Origin: UBA1731 sp964440985 | Lineage (GTDB): Bacteria; Verrucomicrobiota; Kiritimatiellia; RFP12; UBA1067 | DNA: 64,000 nt | Direction of reading: 5' to 3' | NCBI GenBank assembly: GCA_964440985.1 | Contig: CAYTWE010000005.1 | Location: 3,216 to 67,215, forward strand | Part shown: positions 17,994-25,683 of the stretch, piece after piece | Numbering within the stretch: the first letter of the stretch is position 1 | Layout of the letters: every line of letters begins with the position of its first letter | Notes under the pieces: generated by a model | Told to the model about the DNA's origin: nothing | What the model saw: only the letters and a program-made list of their open reading frames with translations | Databases searched by the model: none | Position numbers and translations under genes: made by a program

Positions 17994-18718
17994 AGAAAAC
18001 CCTTTCCGTCGTGATTCCCTGCTACAACGAGGCGGCCACGTTGCGGGAGATTGTCGCGGCCGTGCAGGCGCTTGCGTCCGACAGTCTCGTGATAGAGATC
18101 CTGATTGTCGATGACTGTTCGACGGACGGAAGCTTGGCCGTTGCAGAGACGCTGGCGGCTGCGTTCCCGTCCGTGCGTGTTCTGCGCCACTCCTCCAACC
18201 AAGGCAAGGGAGCGGCGCTCAAGACCGGCTTTCTGTCGGCGACCGGCGATTTCGTGTGCGTTCAGGATGCGGATCTTGAGTACGATCCGCAGGACTTCCT
18301 GAAGATGCTGAGGCCGCTTCTCGCTGGCGAGGCGGACGTCGTCTTCGGTTCGCGCTATCTGCAGCGGCACGAGCGTCGTGTCCTTCGCTGGTGGCATTCG
18401 ACGATGAACAAGTTTCTGACGCTCTGCTCCAATGTCGCCTCCGACTTGGCGCTGACGGACATGGAGACGTGCTACAAGATGTTCACGAGCGAAGTGGTGC
18501 GCGAGATTGCGCCGCATCTGCAGGAGAGGCGTTTTGGCTTCGAGCCGGAGTGCGTGGCTGCCGTGGCGCGTGGTATGCGGCAGAAGGGATGGCGCGTGTG
18601 CGAATGTGCGGTGCGGTATCGTCCGAGGACGTTCCTCGACGGAAAGAAGATTGGCTGGCGCGATGGCGTTCGTGCGCTGTGGTGCATTTTCCGCTACAAT
18701 CTGCTGGTGCGCAGATGA
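17990..18718 (+). CDS. GT2 glycosyltransferase, polyprenyl-phosphate sugar synthase type
   Basis: A 242-residue GT-A enzyme resembling dolichol/polyprenyl-phosphate mannose synthases. It shows SVVIPCYNEAATLREIV at the nucleotide-binding start, ILIVDDCSTDGS, then NQGKGAALKTGF and the metal-binding DADLEYDPQDF. Near 120-165 it has VFGSRYLQR and a DMETCYKMF motif common in this subfamily. It lacks C-terminal membrane helices, as in short DPM1-type proteins. It overlaps its neighbours by 4 nt on one side and 4 nt on the other. Its likely job is to make the lipid-phosphate sugar that the flanking GT-C type proteins use as donor. Confidence 0.88.
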   Translation: MKKTLSVVIPCYNEAATLREIVAAVQALASDSLVIEILIVDDCSTDGSLAVAETLAAAFPSVRVLRHSSNQGKGAALKTGFLSATGDFVCVQDADLEYDPQDFLKMLRPLLAGEADVVFGSRYLQRHERRVLRWWHSTMNKFLTLCSNVASDLALTDMETCYKMFTSEVVREIAPHLQERRFGFEPECVAAVARGMRQKGWRVCECAVRYRPRTFLDGKKIGWRDGVRALWCIFRYNLLVRR

Positions 18719-19920
18719 AAAAAGTCTGCATAGTCTGTGCGGCCATCCTCGTGGCGGGGCTTGTCGGCGTTCTTGCGCTGACGTGCTTTTCCCCGCCGGC
18801 AGGACACTACGATTTCAGCCTCCGCATGAACGAGCTGGCGTGTGTGCGTCAACGGATCAACCCCTATGACGTCTGGAGCGAAAAGGTTTCCCTTCCGCCG
18901 TATTATCCGAACACGCACGAAGGTGCGCCGCCGAGCGGCTGTTCGCGGCAGGTGAACGCCTATGCGCCGTGGGAATACGTCGTCATGCTGCCGTTCTCGT
19001 TTGTGCCTGAGGGTGTGGCGTGGACGGTCTATTGCGTGTTGATGGGGCTTTCGCTCCTGCTGTTGCTTGCACTTCCGTGGAAGGGGAAGGCGGAGAAATG
19101 TGAATTCTTGCCGTCCGCCGTCGCATTGCTCGCTGTCGCCTATCCGATCTGGTCGAATGTGTCCGTCGGAAATTTCGCATTGCCCGTTCTGGCGGCTTCC
19201 GCGCTGCTGGCGTGGTCGCTCAATCGCGAGAAGGATACGTTGGCCGGATTCTGCTGGGCGGTTGCCATGCTCAAGCCGCAGATAGCCTTGATCTTCGCCA
19301 TCCCGCTGCTCATGCGCCGCCGGTGGCGCACGGTCTTTGTCGCGGGTGCGGCGTGTCTGCTGCTGTCGGTCGTGGCCGCAGTCACGTGCCGAGCCTCGGT
19401 CGTGGACATGCTTCTCCAGGGTCCGTCCGCGAACACCGGCTTTTTCTTCGGCTGCGGAACGTGGCCGTATTTTCTCTGCTCGCCGGAGACGGTTGACGGC
19501 GACATCCGGGCCGGGCTTCTCGTCGGCGCGGCGGTCTGCGCGGCGCTGACGGCGCTCGTTCGGCGCGAGAAGGACTGGTTCGTCTTCCTGATGCCGGCGG
19601 CGATTGCGTCATGCTGCTGGACGTACACGCAGGCCTACAGCCATGCGATGGGCTGGTTTGTGGCGTTCGCGCTGGTGCGCACGCTCCTGCGCCATCCGCA
19701 GTCTCGGTTTTTGTGGGCGCTCGCCGCGCTGGCCGTCTGTTCTCTTTCGCGTGGATTCCTTGCGTGGCATGGTGCTGTCGCGTTTATGGGAGGGGCGTTC
19801 CCGCTGTCGGACTACGCGTTCCGTTGCTTGGACTCGCTCAATTCGACGCTGTCGCTTTGTCTTGCCGCCGCGCTGTGCGTCCATCTGCGGCGGACGAGGT
19901 CGGTTGAAATCATTGCGTGA
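18715..19920 (+). CDS. GT87-like (DUF2029) membrane glycosyltransferase
   Basis: A 401-residue protein with about 9-10 hydrophobic segments, starting MKKVCIVCAAILVAGLVGVL. Features of the DUF2029/GT87 family of polyprenyl-phosphate-mannose-dependent transferases include the early NELACVRQRINPYDVW, YAPWEYVVMLPFSFVP, and the central WAVAMLKPQIALIFAIPLLM. The start at 18715 overlaps the GT2 stop (ATGA); the longer frame from 18391 lies inside the GT2 gene and is rejected. The product of the GT2 neighbour would be the expected donor. Acceptor and sugar are unknown. The following 144 nt carry the promoter of the V-ATPase genes. Confidence 0.78.
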   Translation: MKKVCIVCAAILVAGLVGVLALTCFSPPAGHYDFSLRMNELACVRQRINPYDVWSEKVSLPPYYPNTHEGAPPSGCSRQVNAYAPWEYVVMLPFSFVPEGVAWTVYCVLMGLSLLLLLALPWKGKAEKCEFLPSAVALLAVAYPIWSNVSVGNFALPVLAASALLAWSLNREKDTLAGFCWAVAMLKPQIALIFAIPLLMRRRWRTVFVAGAACLLLSVVAAVTCRASVVDMLLQGPSANTGFFFGCGTWPYFLCSPETVDGDIRAGLLVGAAVCAALTALVRREKDWFVFLMPAAIASCCWTYTQAYSHAMGWFVAFALVRTLLRHPQSRFLWALAALAVCSLSRGFLAWHGAVAFMGGAFPLSDYAFRCLDSLNSTLSLCLAAALCVHLRRTRSVEIIA

Positions 19921-20026
19921 ACTGTCATCGTGCGTGATTCCCGGATGTTGCCGATTCCCATGCAGAATGCGTTGAGGATTAGAGGCTTGCAGGTGTTTTT
20001 TCGATGCGTCCAACAGGGTAGAGTTG

Positions 20027-20035
20027 TGGTATAAT
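20027..20035 (+). promoter_or_regulatory. Extended -10 box TGGTATAAT of the V-ATPase D-I-K unit
   Basis: TGGTATAAT lies 29 nt before the ATG at 20065. The short leader contains AAGGAG (20045-20050), which is rather far (14 nt) from that ATG, and a three-codon frame (M-T-L-stop) starting at 20051. Confidence 0.7.
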
Positions 20036-20064
20036 CATGCGCTCAAGGAGATGACCTTGTAGCC

Positions 20065-20688
20065 ATGGCGAAGATAAAGCTCACAAAGACGGAGCTGAAG
20101 GCTCAGACGGACGCCCTCAAGCGGTTCCAGCGGTTTCTGCCGATGCTGCAGCTCAAGAAGCAGCAGCTTCAGGCGGAAATAGCCGGAATAGTGCAGAAGG
20201 CGGATCGTGTCTCCGAGCGTGAGACGGAAGAGCGCAAGGCTCTCGATTCGTGGATAGGTCTTCTCGCCGATGGGGGTGAGGATCTGCTTTCCGGTCTTGT
20301 GAAGGTGAAATCCGTGAATACGGGCACCACCAACATTGCCGGGGTTTCGATTCCCGTGTTCGAGTCCATTGACACCGATGTCGGCGAGATCGACACCTGG
20401 GCGACGCCTGCATGGACTGAGGATGCCGTAAAGGCTCAGACCTCAATCCTTTCGCTTCGGTGCGAGAGGCTTGTGCTTGAGAAGCAGCGCACTCTTGTGA
20501 CGGCCGAGCTTGCGACGACTTCGCAGCGGGTGAACCTTTTCGAGAAGGTGAAGATTCCGGACTGCAAGGAGAACATTCGGGTAATCAAGATTGCCATTGG
20601 CGATGAGCAGACAGCCGCCGTCACACGCGGCAAGATCGCCAAGAGCCGCACTCCTGAATCCGGCGCAGACGGGGAGGTGTCCGCATGA
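20065..20688 (+). CDS. atpD: V-type ATPase subunit D (central stalk)
   Basis: Subunit D forms the long central shaft coiled coil that links the catalytic A3B3 head to the membrane rotor. The 207-residue protein starts AKIKLTKTELKAQTDALKRF and continues as two long helical halves (FLPMLQLKKQQLQAEIAG near the start; KAQTSILSLRCERLVLEKQ and VNLFEKVKIPDCKENIRVIK later), the classic D/NtpD pattern with the PDCKENIRVIK signature. It overlaps the subunit I gene by 4 nt. The genes for subunits A, B, C, E, F and G are not in the window, so D-I-K form a separate unit with its own promoter. Confidence 0.93.
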   Translation: MAKIKLTKTELKAQTDALKRFQRFLPMLQLKKQQLQAEIAGIVQKADRVSERETEERKALDSWIGLLADGGEDLLSGLVKVKSVNTGTTNIAGVSIPVFESIDTDVGEIDTWATPAWTEDAVKAQTSILSLRCERLVLEKQRTLVTAELATTSQRVNLFEKVKIPDCKENIRVIKIAIGDEQTAAVTRGKIAKSRTPESGADGEVSA

Positions 20689-22430
20689 TAGTTCCGATGA
20701 AGCGCCTTATGCTGCTTTGCGTTGCGGATGATGCCGGACGCACTCTTGGCAGGCTGCGCGATCTTGGCGTTGTGCACCTTGAGCTGTCTCAGCGCACCGG
20801 ATCAGAGGGAACTGTCGCCAAGGGAGAGCTGGAGGATGCCGAGCGGGCGGTGCGGATCGTCATGAAAGCCGCCAAGGAACGTCATCCGCAGAGCGAAGTG
20901 AAAAAGGATGCCCTATGCACTGTCGACGAAATTCTGTCGCTGAACGGTCAGCGCGAAGAGGCGAAAGGCAAGGTTGAGACGCTCCGTGCCGAAATAAGGC
21001 GGTATGAACCATTCGGCGATTTTGACGTTGAACTTGCCAGACGGCTTGAATCGTCCGGCATAAGGCTTCAGCTGTGGGATGACGGGACGTTTGATTTCAT
21101 CTACGGTGAAGACCAGCCCATTGGACGGGCCGGTGTGCGTCCGGTTTCGCTTCCTTCCGAACGGCTTGCTGTCCTTCGTGCGCGGCTGACGGACGCTGAA
21201 GGGGAGGAGAAGAGGCTTGCGGAGAGACTCGCGTCGGCCGATGTTGACGGCATTGCCAGGAGTTTCCCGGAACTGCGCGATGCCGTCGCCTTTGCGGTGG
21301 CAAAGGACGAGATGGAGGCGAACCGCTTTTCCGACGACTCCGTCGTCGGTGCGCCGCAGATATCGCTCGTACGCGGATGGGTGCCGGTCGATGGCGTGGA
21401 GACGCTGCGCAGCGCTGCGAAGGAATGCGGCTGGGGCATTGCGTTGCGCGATCCAGATGCGGAGGAGAACCCGCCGACGCTGATTCGCCCGCCAAAGCTG
21501 TTCCGTCCGGTCACCGCTCTGTTTGACGGTCTCGGGATCGCTCCCGGCTATACGGAGACGGATGTGTCCGTACCGTTCATGTGCTATTTCTCGCTCTTTT
21601 TCGCGATGCTTGTCGGCGATGGCGGATATGGTGCAATCATCCTTGCGGCAGCTCTATACGGATGGTTCAAGACCAGGCCGAAGAGCGGCGGTGCGAGACC
21701 CGTGGCGGTGTCGAGCTGGCTCACGCTCCTGACGGTGTTCGCCTCCGCCACGATTGCATGGGGATTCCTGTCGAACACTTGGTTCGGGGAGGGGTTGCCG
21801 TTTGCGCAGGACTGGCCTACGGTCAAATGGCTTGCCGATCCGTCCTACAACAACATGATGCTTCTGTGCTTCACAATCGGCGTCTCGCATCTGATGTTGG
21901 CACGGATCTGGACGGGGCTTTGCACCTTGAACGACAGGACATGCCTGAGCCAGTTTGGATGGGCGGGGGTGCTGCTGTTCATGTACCTCGTCACGAACTC
22001 AATCGTCGGAATCTTTGACGGCATCCCAGTGTGGGGCTACTGGATGTTCGGAGTGTCGCTTGTCTGCATATTCGGCTTTACGCTGAAGGGCAACGAACTG
22101 AAGACCCGCGGCATAGAGCTTGGCATGCTGCCGCTGAACATAATGAGCGCCCTCGGTGACATCATCTCCTACGTGCGTCTGTTCGCCGTGGGGCTGGCGT
22201 CTGTGAAGGTGGCGCAGAACTTCAACATGATGGCCACCGGAATGGATCTGCCGCTATGGCTTAAGATCGTCCCGATGGTGCTTATTCTTCTTGTTGGGCA
22301 CGGTTTGAATCTCGCGATGGCGGGGCTATCCATCCTCGTGCACGCGGTGCGTCTGAACACGCTGGAGTTCTCCAGCCACAAGGGCATTTCGTGGTCGGGG
22401 TATGCGTTTGCCCCGTTCCGCAGACATTGA
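20685..22430 (+). CDS. atpI: V-type ATPase subunit I (membrane stator)
   Basis: Subunit I (NtpI, V-type a-subunit) anchors the peripheral stalks and forms the ion half-channels. The 581-residue protein has a cytoplasmic half (1-290) with coiled-coil arms and the typical start IVPMKRLMLLCVADDAGRTLGRLRDLG. The C-terminal half has about seven membrane segments, opening with YFSLFFAMLVGDGGYGAI, a hallmark of this family, and including DIISYVRLFAVGLASVKVAQNFN, which holds the essential Arg. Length is slightly short for the family (about 600-660). It is followed 31 nt later by the rotor subunit. Confidence 0.93.
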   Translation: MIVPMKRLMLLCVADDAGRTLGRLRDLGVVHLELSQRTGSEGTVAKGELEDAERAVRIVMKAAKERHPQSEVKKDALCTVDEILSLNGQREEAKGKVETLRAEIRRYEPFGDFDVELARRLESSGIRLQLWDDGTFDFIYGEDQPIGRAGVRPVSLPSERLAVLRARLTDAEGEEKRLAERLASADVDGIARSFPELRDAVAFAVAKDEMEANRFSDDSVVGAPQISLVRGWVPVDGVETLRSAAKECGWGIALRDPDAEENPPTLIRPPKLFRPVTALFDGLGIAPGYTETDVSVPFMCYFSLFFAMLVGDGGYGAIILAAALYGWFKTRPKSGGARPVAVSSWLTLLTVFASATIAWGFLSNTWFGEGLPFAQDWPTVKWLADPSYNNMMLLCFTIGVSHLMLARIWTGLCTLNDRTCLSQFGWAGVLLFMYLVTNSIVGIFDGIPVWGYWMFGVSLVCIFGFTLKGNELKTRGIELGMLPLNIMSALGDIISYVRLFAVGLASVKVAQNFNMMATGMDLPLWLKIVPMVLILLVGHGLNLAMAGLSILVHAVRLNTLEFSSHKGISWSGYAFAPFRRH

Positions 22431-22461
22431 ATGGATTTCGCAACTAAAAAGGAGTGATAAA

Positions 22462-22908
22462 ATGGAGGTAATGGTTGTTTCTGGCGCGATTGCGTGCCTT
22501 GGGTTGAGTGCAGCCGGATCGGCGTTCGGGACAGGTCTTGCGGCGGCAGCCGCCGTGGGTGCATGGAAAAAGTGCTATGCGGCCAACAAGCCCGCCCCGT
22601 TCATCCTGCTTGGTCTTGTCGGCGCTCCCATCACGCAGACGCTTTACGGCATGATTCTCATGTTCGTCATGTTCGGCAAGACGGCCATCGCGGGGGCGGG
22701 AGTTCCGCTTCTTGTGCTGGGCATCTTTGCCGGTTTTGCGGTAGGGCTTTCCGCATTCCTGCAGGGACGCGTTGCGGCTGCGGCCTGCGATTCGCAGGCG
22801 GAGACCGGACAGGGGCTTACGCTGTATTTCGCAGCGCTCGGCATCATCGAGACCGTAGCCATCTTCACGATGGTGTTCACGATCATTGCGCTCAGCAAGA
22901 TAGCGTAA
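22462..22908 (+). CDS. atpK: V-type ATPase subunit K (rotor proteolipid), sodium-type binding site
   Basis: This 148-residue protein has four membrane helices in two hairpins, the V-type proteolipid layout. The carboxylate is Glu130 in LGIIETVAIF, in helix 4; hairpin 1 has Gln at the equivalent place. Compared with the sodium-binding NtpK ring of Enterococcus hirae (Thr64, Gln65, Tyr68, Gln110, Glu139), all five side chains are present here as Thr58, Gln59, Tyr62, Gln101 and Glu130; only Leu61 (backbone ligand) is Ala. Sodium coupling is therefore predicted. The ATG at 22462 has AAAGGAG upstream; the frame from 22402 would overlap subunit I. Confidence 0.93.
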   Translation: MEVMVVSGAIACLGLSAAGSAFGTGLAAAAAVGAWKKCYAANKPAPFILLGLVGAPITQTLYGMILMFVMFGKTAIAGAGVPLLVLGIFAGFAVGLSAFLQGRVAAAACDSQAETGQGLTLYFAALGIIETVAIFTMVFTIIALSKIA

Positions 22909-24360
22909 GTGTCTAAGCGGACATCAAGGACGAATGAACTGGCAACGGCCCCGCTGGGGTCGTTGCTTTTCAGATATTCCTGGCCGGCGCTTGTGGCGAT
23001 GAGCCTCAACGCGCTCTATGCCGTGGTCGACCGGTTCTACATCGGTCGCGGATGCGGGGAGGCGGCGATGGCCGGCCTTACGCTCACGTTTCCCGTGATG
23101 ATGCTGTTTGGGGCGTTTGGCGTGTTCGTCGGTGCAGGACATTCTGCGGTTCTCTCGCTGCGTCTCGGTGAGGGGAATCGCGTTGCCTGCGAAAAGCTTC
23201 TTGGACAGCTTGTGGCGTTCAAGCTGCTGTTCTTTCTTGTTCTCTCGCCTCTCGTGTTCTTCAATGCCGACACGGTGCTGAACTGGTGCGGCGGCGGAAA
23301 GGTGTCCTCAGCCGCATTCGCCGCCGCGAAGGGATACCTGCGGCTTGTCGTGTTTCCGATGTTATTCAGCCACCTTGCGTTCGGTCTTTCCGCGATGATG
23401 CGGGCGGAGGGGAATGCGGTGAACTCGATGGTCTGCATGGTGGTCGGTTTCTGCGCAAACCTGCTGCTCGATCCGCTGTTCATCTTCGGCGTGGATCTGC
23501 CGGCTCTCGGCGTAAGGATTGAACCGCACGGAATTGAGGGTGCGGCGTGGGCCACGAACATTGCGATGTTCCTCAGTTTTCTCTGCGCCGTCAGCTACTA
23601 CCTGCGCGGACGCAGCACGGTGAAGTTCCGGCTGAAGCGCATTGGCTTCCACAAGGGACTGTTCATCAAGCCCATGGGAATCGGCATGGCGCCGTTTCTG
23701 CAGCAGCTGATGGGCGCACTGATAAACCTTTCCCTTGCGGCGGCGTTTGCGCACTGGGCGCAGGATGAGGCTTCGGCGACGATGCAGGTGGCGTCCCTCG
23801 GCGTATTCCAGAGCGTCATGATCATCACTCTGATGCCGATGTTCGGCACACAGCAGGGCATACAGCCGATTCTTGGATACAACTGGGGAGCGAGGAACTT
23901 CATGCGGGTGAGGCAGGCGCTCCTGCTCGGATTTTGGATTACGACCGCCATCTGTGCGGTCGCCTGCGCCGCCCAGGTGATTCCTCCGTTTCCACGGCTT
24001 CTTGCGCGGATATTCATTGAAGGCGGCAACGCTGCGCTGCTTGAGACCGCCGCGCACGATCTCGCGATAGCCAACTGCATGGTATGGACGATCTCGATAA
24101 ACGTGGTTGCAACTACGTATTTTCAGTCCATAGGCCATCCGCGCACGGCGATATTCCTGTCGATGCTGCGCCAAGGCGGATGTCTGCTTCCGTGCATATG
24201 GCTGCTGCCGCTGATGGCGTCCAAGACCGGACTCTTCGCGCCGACGCTCGGCGTATGGCTCGCCTTGCCGGCCTCGGACATTCTTTGTCAGCTCGCGACG
24301 ATACCGCCGGTGCTTTCGCACCTCCGCTTTCTCGGCAAGTGCGGCCAGCGCGTGAGATGA
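22909..24360 (+). CDS. MATE family multidrug/toxin exporter
   Basis: A 483-residue transporter with 12 predicted membrane helices in two MATE repeats. It opens with LGSLLFRYSWPALVAMSLNALYAVVDRFYIGR, given here as a description of helix 1: the segment WPALVAMSLNALYAVVD is typical of NorM/DinF proteins. The sequence MMRAEGNAVNSMVCMVVGF, and in the second half GTQQGIQPILGYNWGAR, are strong family signatures. The start is a GTG immediately after the stop of the K subunit with no good ribosome site, so translation is probably coupled. Exchange against sodium or protons is usual; beside a sodium-type V-ATPase, sodium coupling is attractive but unproven. Substrate unknown. Confidence 0.88.
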   Translation: MSKRTSRTNELATAPLGSLLFRYSWPALVAMSLNALYAVVDRFYIGRGCGEAAMAGLTLTFPVMMLFGAFGVFVGAGHSAVLSLRLGEGNRVACEKLLGQLVAFKLLFFLVLSPLVFFNADTVLNWCGGGKVSSAAFAAAKGYLRLVVFPMLFSHLAFGLSAMMRAEGNAVNSMVCMVVGFCANLLLDPLFIFGVDLPALGVRIEPHGIEGAAWATNIAMFLSFLCAVSYYLRGRSTVKFRLKRIGFHKGLFIKPMGIGMAPFLQQLMGALINLSLAAAFAHWAQDEASATMQVASLGVFQSVMIITLMPMFGTQQGIQPILGYNWGARNFMRVRQALLLGFWITTAICAVACAAQVIPPFPRLLARIFIEGGNAALLETAAHDLAIANCMVWTISINVVATTYFQSIGHPRTAIFLSMLRQGGCLLPCIWLLPLMASKTGLFAPTLGVWLALPASDILCQLATIPPVLSHLRFLGKCGQRVR

Positions 24361-24387
24361 CGGGATTCCACTCCGTCCGGCGGCGCA

Positions 24388-25569
24388 TCACCTTTCGGAA
24401 GATTTGAGAGGACGGCAGTGTGACGGAGGATGACCGCACTTGAGCTTGTACAGGCGCGTGAGATGCGTTGCGGACGAAAAACCGCACTGTTCTGCGATGC
24501 TGACGATCGATGCGTCCGTCTCACGAAGCAGCTTGGACACCCGTTCGAGCCTGGCGTTGATGATGCTGGCGTAGACGCTGGTCTTTTCGTGTTGCCGGAA
24601 ACGCAGGTTGAGCAGCGACTGCGATACGCCGAGATGCCGTGCGACATCCGCCACGGTTATAGGCGACTGCGCATTTGCTGAGATGTAGTTCAGCGCACGC
24701 TCAACAAGCGATGCGCCGAGGTTCAGTTGGCAGGTCGAGTCGCGCACCACTATGCGCCGAGGCGGAATCCACAGGACTTGCGGGCGGAGGGCTGGCGTTT
24801 GAAGACGCATCAGCCGCTCTAAGGCGCATGCACCCTCGTAGCCCTCGCGACGGTAGTCGGGCGCGACGCTGGACAGGCTTGGAACGGATGTCGCGCAGAA
24901 GATGGGGTTGTTGTCAACTCCGAGGACGGAGATGTCACCTGGAATGCGCAATCCGGCTGCCCTGCAGGCTTCAAATGCGCTGGTGCTGTGGTAGTCGCCA
25001 GCGAGAAGGAGTGCGGACGGCTTCGGCAGCGCCAGCAGATAGCGTTGAAGTGCCTCATTGTATGTGGAGGAGCAAAAGGTCGCTCCGGTAGAGAAGACGC
25101 GAACGGTGCGTCCGTGCATCTGGAGTTCGCATCTGTAGCCGCGCAGACGGAGGCGTGACCAGCGTGAGGCGGGTATGTCTGGCAGAAAGGCGAATGAGCG
25201 AAAGCGTCCCAACGAAAGGAAATATTGCGCGGCCATCCGTCCTATCAGGCGGTTGTCAGCTCCGAGAAAAACTACGGACTGCCGCCGTCTGCAAAGCCGG
25301 TCGTCCGTGTTGCCGAGAGCGACAAGCGGCATCTGCACGTCGCGCAAGCAGACGCCAAGCTCATTGGAGAGCGGATGGTTGACAAGGATGCCGTCAATGC
25401 CATCGGCCCGGGCGGATTCGACAAGTGTGCGCGTGAGCGTCAAAGGTGGCGTAATCAGCCGGACGTTCCATGGATGCTGCCTTTCCCGGATGTAGTCAAG
25501 GACGCCGGAGAGAACGTCTATGCTGGCCGGATTGACGGTTTGGAAGGAGAGTATGACGCTTTTACCCAT
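24388..25569 (-). CDS. XylR-type AraC family regulator with sugar-binding domain
   Basis: A 393-residue regulator. Residues 1-275 form a LacI/periplasmic-binding-like sensor (GVLDYIRERQHPWNVRL near the start; DNRLIGRMAAQYFLSLG; PSALLLAGDYHSTSAFEACR; ISVLGVDNNPIFC). Residues 285-393 are an AraC DNA-binding domain with two helix-turn-helix units (ITVADVARHLGVSQSLLNLRF and ASIVSIAEQCGFSSATHLTRLY). This is the arrangement of XylR, which senses xylose. I chose the ATG at 25569 rather than 25578: the -10 box overlaps the latter and ends exactly 7 nt before the former. It is divergent from the SGNH hydrolase operon and probably activates it through the direct repeats at 25613-25649. The inducing sugar is unknown. 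Confidence 0.88.
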   Translation of the reverse strand: MGKSVILSFQTVNPASIDVLSGVLDYIRERQHPWNVRLITPPLTLTRTLVESARADGIDGILVNHPLSNELGVCLRDVQMPLVALGNTDDRLCRRRQSVVFLGADNRLIGRMAAQYFLSLGRFRSFAFLPDIPASRWSRLRLRGYRCELQMHGRTVRVFSTGATFCSSTYNEALQRYLLALPKPSALLLAGDYHSTSAFEACRAAGLRIPGDISVLGVDNNPIFCATSVPSLSSVAPDYRREGYEGACALERLMRLQTPALRPQVLWIPPRRIVVRDSTCQLNLGASLVERALNYISANAQSPITVADVARHLGVSQSLLNLRFRQHEKTSVYASIINARLERVSKLLRETDASIVSIAEQCGFSSATHLTRLYKLKCGHPPSHCRPLKSSER

Positions 25570-25576
25570 GCGTTGC

Positions 25577-25585
25577 ATTGTAGCA
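25577..25585 (-). promoter_or_regulatory. Extended -10 box TGCTACAAT of the regulator gene
   Basis: Minus-strand TGCTACAAT ends at 25577, 7 nt before the ATG at 25569, which predicts a leaderless mRNA. The box contains the first bases of the alternative ATG at 25578 and so argues against that start. Confidence 0.72.
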
Positions 25586-25612
25586 TAAAGATTTTGAGCT
25601 TGGATAGGCTTG

Positions 25613-25649
25613 TCGGAATTGTCAATGAAATTTTATCGGAATCGTCATT
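25613..25649 (+). promoter_or_regulatory. Tandem direct repeat, probable operator of the XylR-type regulator
   Basis: TCGGAATTGTCAAT (25613-25626) and TCGGAATCGTCATT (25636-25649) match at 12 of 14 positions and start 23 bp apart, about two helical turns. AraC-family domains bind such tandem repeats. The second copy abuts the -35 position (about 25648-25653) of the forward promoter with its -10 at 25671-25676, the geometry of an activator contacting RNA polymerase. Confidence 0.65.
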
Positions 25650-25667
25650 TATTTCCGTACAACCATG

Positions 25668-25676
25668 TGCTATATT
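25668..25676 (+). promoter_or_regulatory. Extended -10 box TGCTATATT of the SGNH operon
   Basis: TGCTATATT, then TTTCGAC (7 nt), then the ATG at 25684: a predicted leaderless transcript. No recognisable -35 hexamer is present, in keeping with an activator-dependent promoter. Confidence 0.68.
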
Positions 25677-25683
25677 TTTCGAC

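Noticed and set aside
22909..24360. MATE gene as part of the V-ATPase complex
   Set aside because: It is coupled in position only. Its sequence is that of an exporter and it has no known role in the ATPase.
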